Source: Pirellulales bacterium (GTDB lineage: Bacteria > Planctomycetota > Planctomycetia > Pirellulales > JAICIG01). Taken from it: a stretch of DNA of 16,758 nucleotides. How positions within the stretch are numbered: the first letter of the stretch is position 1; each line of letters starts with the position of its first letter. Under the pieces are notes generated by a model. That model was not told the origin of the DNA. It saw nothing but the letters and a program-made list of their open reading frames with translations, and searched no databases. Shown here in pieces: positions 16,022-16,758 of this stretch. A program made the translations under genes and the position numbers. The stretch lies in the NCBI GenBank assembly GCA_025924495.1, contig JAICIG010000141.1:1-16758 (forward strand). Reading direction: 5' to 3'.

Positions 16022-16067
16022 GCTCCAACGCTCCGCGTGGAAGCGCACTAGCCGACGCTCCGCTTCG
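16022..16067. repeat. Double-hairpin intergenic element, copy 1 (degraded)
   Basis: CTCCAACGCTCCGCGTGG followed by CGACGCTCCGCTTCG. It resembles the dispersed bacterial palindromic pair with the general form CCCACGCT-n-AGCGTGGG then GACGCTCCGCGTC. The second copy begins exactly 367 bp further on. Confidence 0.5.
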
Positions 16068-16106
16068 TTTTCCCCTCGTTCCTTCTTGATTAGCGATCTC
16101 CGCCCG

Positions 16107-16631
16107 GGCGCCCAAGATGCCCTCGCAAACGTGGCCACCTTCGGCGCCGCCTTAAGGCGCCATGAGGGCCGTTGGGTGGGCACTACCCGCCAGAAGCTAT
16201 TTCGGCACTGATCTGCACCGATCCGCCGACATCGGTGATGATGCCTGACGCGAAGTTGGCCACCTTCGCGGCGGACCGGATTTATGCCACAATATCCCGT
16301 TCTGGCGGGTGGGGCCCGCCTTGTGCCGTTCAGCGGGCGAAATACCTCAAGGTGCCCGTACAAACTTGGACATCTTCGCCGCCTCCTCGCTCCCACGCTC
16401 AGCGTGGGGGCGTGCCGGTCGACGCTCCGCATCCTGGGACCGGCGTACAATCTTCCTTTGCCGATGCCGCCAAGGCGCCCAAGATGCCCGCACGAGCTTG
16501 GCCGACTTCGGCGCCTCCTTCTGTTACCGTGATAGCCGAAGGGTGGGCACTGCCCGCCAAAACCTAGGTGGCAATAATCTGCACGGATCCGTCGAAGTCG
16601 GCCATGACGCCTGCTCCAAGTTGGCCATCCC
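16107..16631. repeat. Degenerate tandem repeat, five ~120-bp units, grouped in a ~365-bp higher-order unit
   Basis: A ~40-bp core of the form GGCGCCCAAGATGCC...TTGGCCACCTTCGGCG recurs on the plus strand at 16107-16146, 16232-16271, 16343-16383, 16474-16513 and 16592-16631 (start spacings 125, 111, 131 and 118 bp). In units 1, 2 and 4 a GC-rich hairpin of the GGGTGGGCACTGCCCGCC kind follows 68-73 bp after the core start (16175-16191, about 16305-16321, 16542-16558). In units 2 and 5 a CTGCACNGATCCG stretch precedes the core. Units 1 and 4 (367 bp apart) and 2 and 5 (360 bp apart) are most alike, which gives the higher-order period. Stops and frame changes argue against a working gene. Confidence 0.65.
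16389..16438. repeat. Double-hairpin intergenic element, copy 2
   Basis: CCCACGCT-C-AGCGTGGG (16392-16408) is a perfect inverted repeat with a one-base centre, followed by GACGCTCCGCATC (about 16421-16433), the second and decayed hairpin. It is the same order as copy 1, 367 bp later, and lies inside the tandem repeat region. Confidence 0.55.
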
Positions 16632-16758
16632 TGAAAGAGCCTGAAGCGTCAAGTGGCTCGCCTGGGTATTTTTGCGCGGGGTTTCTCCGGACAAGGCGTT
16701 GAGCCTTGTTAAAATTGAGTTGCTTGGGCGGAGGACAGGGCTCCGGCGGCAACCGAGA

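Larger units (their letters stand above)
15922..16758. other. Gene-free region at the right end
   Basis: About 840 bp upstream of the isomerase-oxidoreductase pair. No open frame shows a recognisable protein and none keeps its frame across the repeat units. The content is the promoter region of the isomerase gene (near 15922-16010), then the double hairpins and the tandem repeat. After 16632 I see only an AAGGC...GCCTT inverted repeat near 16692-16707 and nothing else. Confidence 0.5.

Noticed and set aside
15965..16632. Protein-like similarity between repeat units on the minus strand (for example ANFASGIITDVGGSVQISA and QLGAGVMADFDGSVQIIAT)
   Set aside because: The two stretches align well and suggest decayed coding sequence, but the other units read in different frames with stops and no recognisable family appears. 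I keep it as a DNA repeat, with an old pseudogene origin possible.
16690..16710. AAGGC...GCCTT inverted repeat as a terminator
   Set aside because: Only five pairs, and no gene ends next to it inside the window.

Overview
The window looks like a piece of chromosome from a planctomycete, most likely of the Pirellulales/Pirellulaceae type. The evidence is GC-rich DNA, an ECF-type sigma factor gene directly followed by a transmembrane Ser/Thr kinase gene, Tat-exported Gfo/Idh/MocA oxidoreductase and sugar isomerase genes, secreted proteins with an N-terminal LE-x-LE-x-R-x-(L/M)-L-A type motif, and a divergent RNase HII-like protein with DEAGYGPNLGP in place of the usual DEAGRGP. No rRNA, tRNA, CRISPR array, transposase or phage gene was seen.

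Layout. (1) 1-672, minus: 5' part of an RNase HII-like gene that runs off the left edge. (2) 743-3883, minus: a large secreted mosaic protein with six Asp-box/YCF48-type repeats, a PIG-L/LmbE-like domain without its metal ligands, a helical/TPR-like part and a CBM9-like C-terminus. (3) 4220-4816, plus, divergent: a small membrane-anchored coiled-coil protein. (4) 5243-7594, plus: a modular GH18 chitinase-like enzyme with two duplicated CBM2-type modules, a Calx-beta module and an Ig/cadherin-like module. (5) 7692-9569, minus, convergent with (4) across a 24-bp palindrome: a surface protein with delta-60 repeats and DUF4214 units. (6) 10127-13432, minus: an ECF sigma factor and its downstream kinase-TPR gene, 12 bp apart. 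(7) 13645-15907, minus: a two-gene cassette of a sugar isomerase/epimerase-like TIM barrel and a Gfo/Idh/MocA oxidoreductase, both with Tat-like signals. (8) 15908-16758: gene-free DNA with a degenerate ~120-bp tandem repeat arranged in a ~365-bp higher-order unit with hairpins.

How the genes may work together (inference): the chitinase-like protein, the delta-60/DUF4214 protein and the YCF48/CBM9 protein are all predicted to be exported and fit a polysaccharide-degrading, surface-rich lifestyle. The isomerase and oxidoreductase pair probably modifies sugars or polyols in the periplasm. The sigma factor and kinase are a likely signalling pair whose targets cannot be read from this window.

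Most of the window is ordinary planctomycetal chromosome. I did not find a convincing new defence or mobile system. The points most worth a second look are the degenerate LmbE domain inside the YCF48 protein, the intergenic higher-order repeat, the duplicated CBM2 modules of the chitinase, and the kinase with altered HRD and DFG motifs.
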